DNA from: Candidatus Fermentithermobacillaceae bacterium UBA3907 | GTDB taxonomy: Bacteria > Bacillota > Sulfobacillia > Fermentithermobacillales > Fermentithermobacillaceae | Assembly: GCA_002391545.1 (NCBI GenBank) | Contig: DGFF01000037.1 | Coordinates: forward strand, 1-6,356 | Direction: 5' to 3' | Length of the DNA: 6,356 nt | Shown: piece by piece, positions 6,114 through 6,356 of the stretch | Position numbering within the stretch: position 1 is the first letter of the stretch | Layout of the letters: every line of letters starts with the position of its first letter | Position numbers and translations under genes: made by a program | The notes under the pieces: model-generated | Seen by the model: only the letters and a program-made list of their open reading frames with translations | Told to the model about the DNA's origin: nothing | The model's database searches: none

Positions 6114-6190
6114 TGGTCGGGGCGACTGGATTTGAACCAGCGACCTCATGGTCCCGAACCATGCGCGCTGCCAAACTGCGCTACGCCCCG
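6114..6190 (-). tRNA. tRNA-Pro(CGG)
   Basis: A 77-nt cloverleaf with encoded CCA. The acceptor stem CGGGGCG/CGCCCCG is perfect, the D stem is GCGC/GCGC, the anticodon stem CATGG/CCATG encloses loop TTCGGGA with anticodon CGG (6154-6156, decoding CCG), the variable loop is AGGTC, and the T arm is GCTGG-TTCAAAT-CCAGT with one G-U pair. The C1-G72 pair and A73 agree with bacterial tRNA-Pro. It starts 25 nt after the galK stop codon and is followed by TTTTT just past CCA. All arms pair, so it should be functional. Confidence 0.97.
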
Positions 6191-6199
6191 ACATTTGAA

Positions 6200-6205
6200 A
6201 TTATA
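6200..6205 (-). promoter_or_regulatory. -10 box of the tRNA-Pro promoter
   Basis: Minus-strand TATAAT, a perfect consensus -10, ends 9 nt before the 5' end of the mature tRNA, giving a leader of only a few nucleotides. The -35 is weak: TGCATT (6222-6227) lies at a 16-bp spacing and falls inside the last codons of galK. Confidence 0.6.
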
Positions 6206-6215
6206 TCATTTACCC

Positions 6216-6356
6216 CTACAAAATGCATCGAACCCCATCTTCTGCAGAACAAACGTAAAACTCTGCCCTCAGTCCCGTTTTTGCATAGTATATCTTACCG
6301 ACTTCAGACTTAAATTCCTCCAAACCTTCCCCCCTCACCAGTGATATTGCGCATCC
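6216..6356 (-). CDS. galK: Galactokinase, C-terminal fragment (cut by window edge)
   Basis: An open frame runs in from the window end for 46 codons to a TAG at 6216-6218. It reads GCAISLVRGEGLEEF, then KSEVGKIYYAKTGL, then RAEFYVCSAEDGVRCIL. This matches the C-terminus of galactokinases, a GHMP-family kinase that phosphorylates galactose at C1 in the Leloir pathway. The initial GC would be the end of the third GHMP motif (GxGxGGC), and the EEF..VG..Y...TGL..EFYV..-GDG pattern is typical of the last helix and strand. The start and the ATP-binding motifs lie outside the window. The call rests on a short segment; another GHMP kinase is the main alternative. The stop lies 25 nt ahead of tRNA-Pro, whose -35 region overlaps the end of this gene. 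Confidence 0.75.
   Translation of the reverse strand, partial: GCAISLVRGEGLEEFKSEVGKIYYAKTGLRAEFYVCSAEDGVRCIL

Noticed and set aside
5946..6344. Plus-strand open frames of 132 and 117 aa across the tRNA (containing LDLNQRPHGPEPCALPNCAT and GATGFEPATSWSRTMRAAKL)
   Set aside because: These are the well-known spurious translations of the antisense strand of tRNA-Pro. They also run through the palindrome and antisense to galK, and have no ribosome binding site.

Overview
The window is a contig end from a bacterium, probably a member of the Synergistota. That assignment is an inference from the gene set: a DUF1177 protein, a YheA/YlbF-family protein, a TldD/TldE pair and moderate base composition, none of it computed. 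A Firmicutes-like relative cannot be excluded. The first 19 bases are a perfect Nextera (Tn5 mosaic-end) adapter, so native sequence starts at base 20.

Almost everything is on the minus strand. Reading in that direction from base 6356, the layout is: the last 46 codons of a galactokinase cut by the window edge; a complete tRNA-Pro(CGG) with its own TATAAT box; a 22-bp perfect inverted repeat; a membrane-anchored thioredoxin-fold protein whose active-site motif is SPYC instead of CxxC; a second, diverged copy of the inverted repeat; and then tldD and tldE, which overlap by 7 bp. The only plus-strand gene is a 112-aa YheA/YlbF-family protein, convergent with tldE. It is divergent from ldcA (S66 LD-carboxypeptidase-like), which is followed 15 bp later by a DUF1177 gene ending next to the adapter.

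Functionally, three of the complete genes are clear or likely peptide hydrolases (TldD/TldE and the S66 peptidase). DUF1177 is transcribed with the S66 enzyme and may be linked to peptide or cell-wall peptide use. I see no RiPP precursor, transporter, CRISPR array, transposase or defence cassette, so a wholly new system is not evident. The most unusual items are the mono-cysteine thioredoxin gene bracketed by two related palindromic repeats, the DUF1177/S66 operon, and an 11-bp tandem repeat plus short upstream ORF in the tldD leader.
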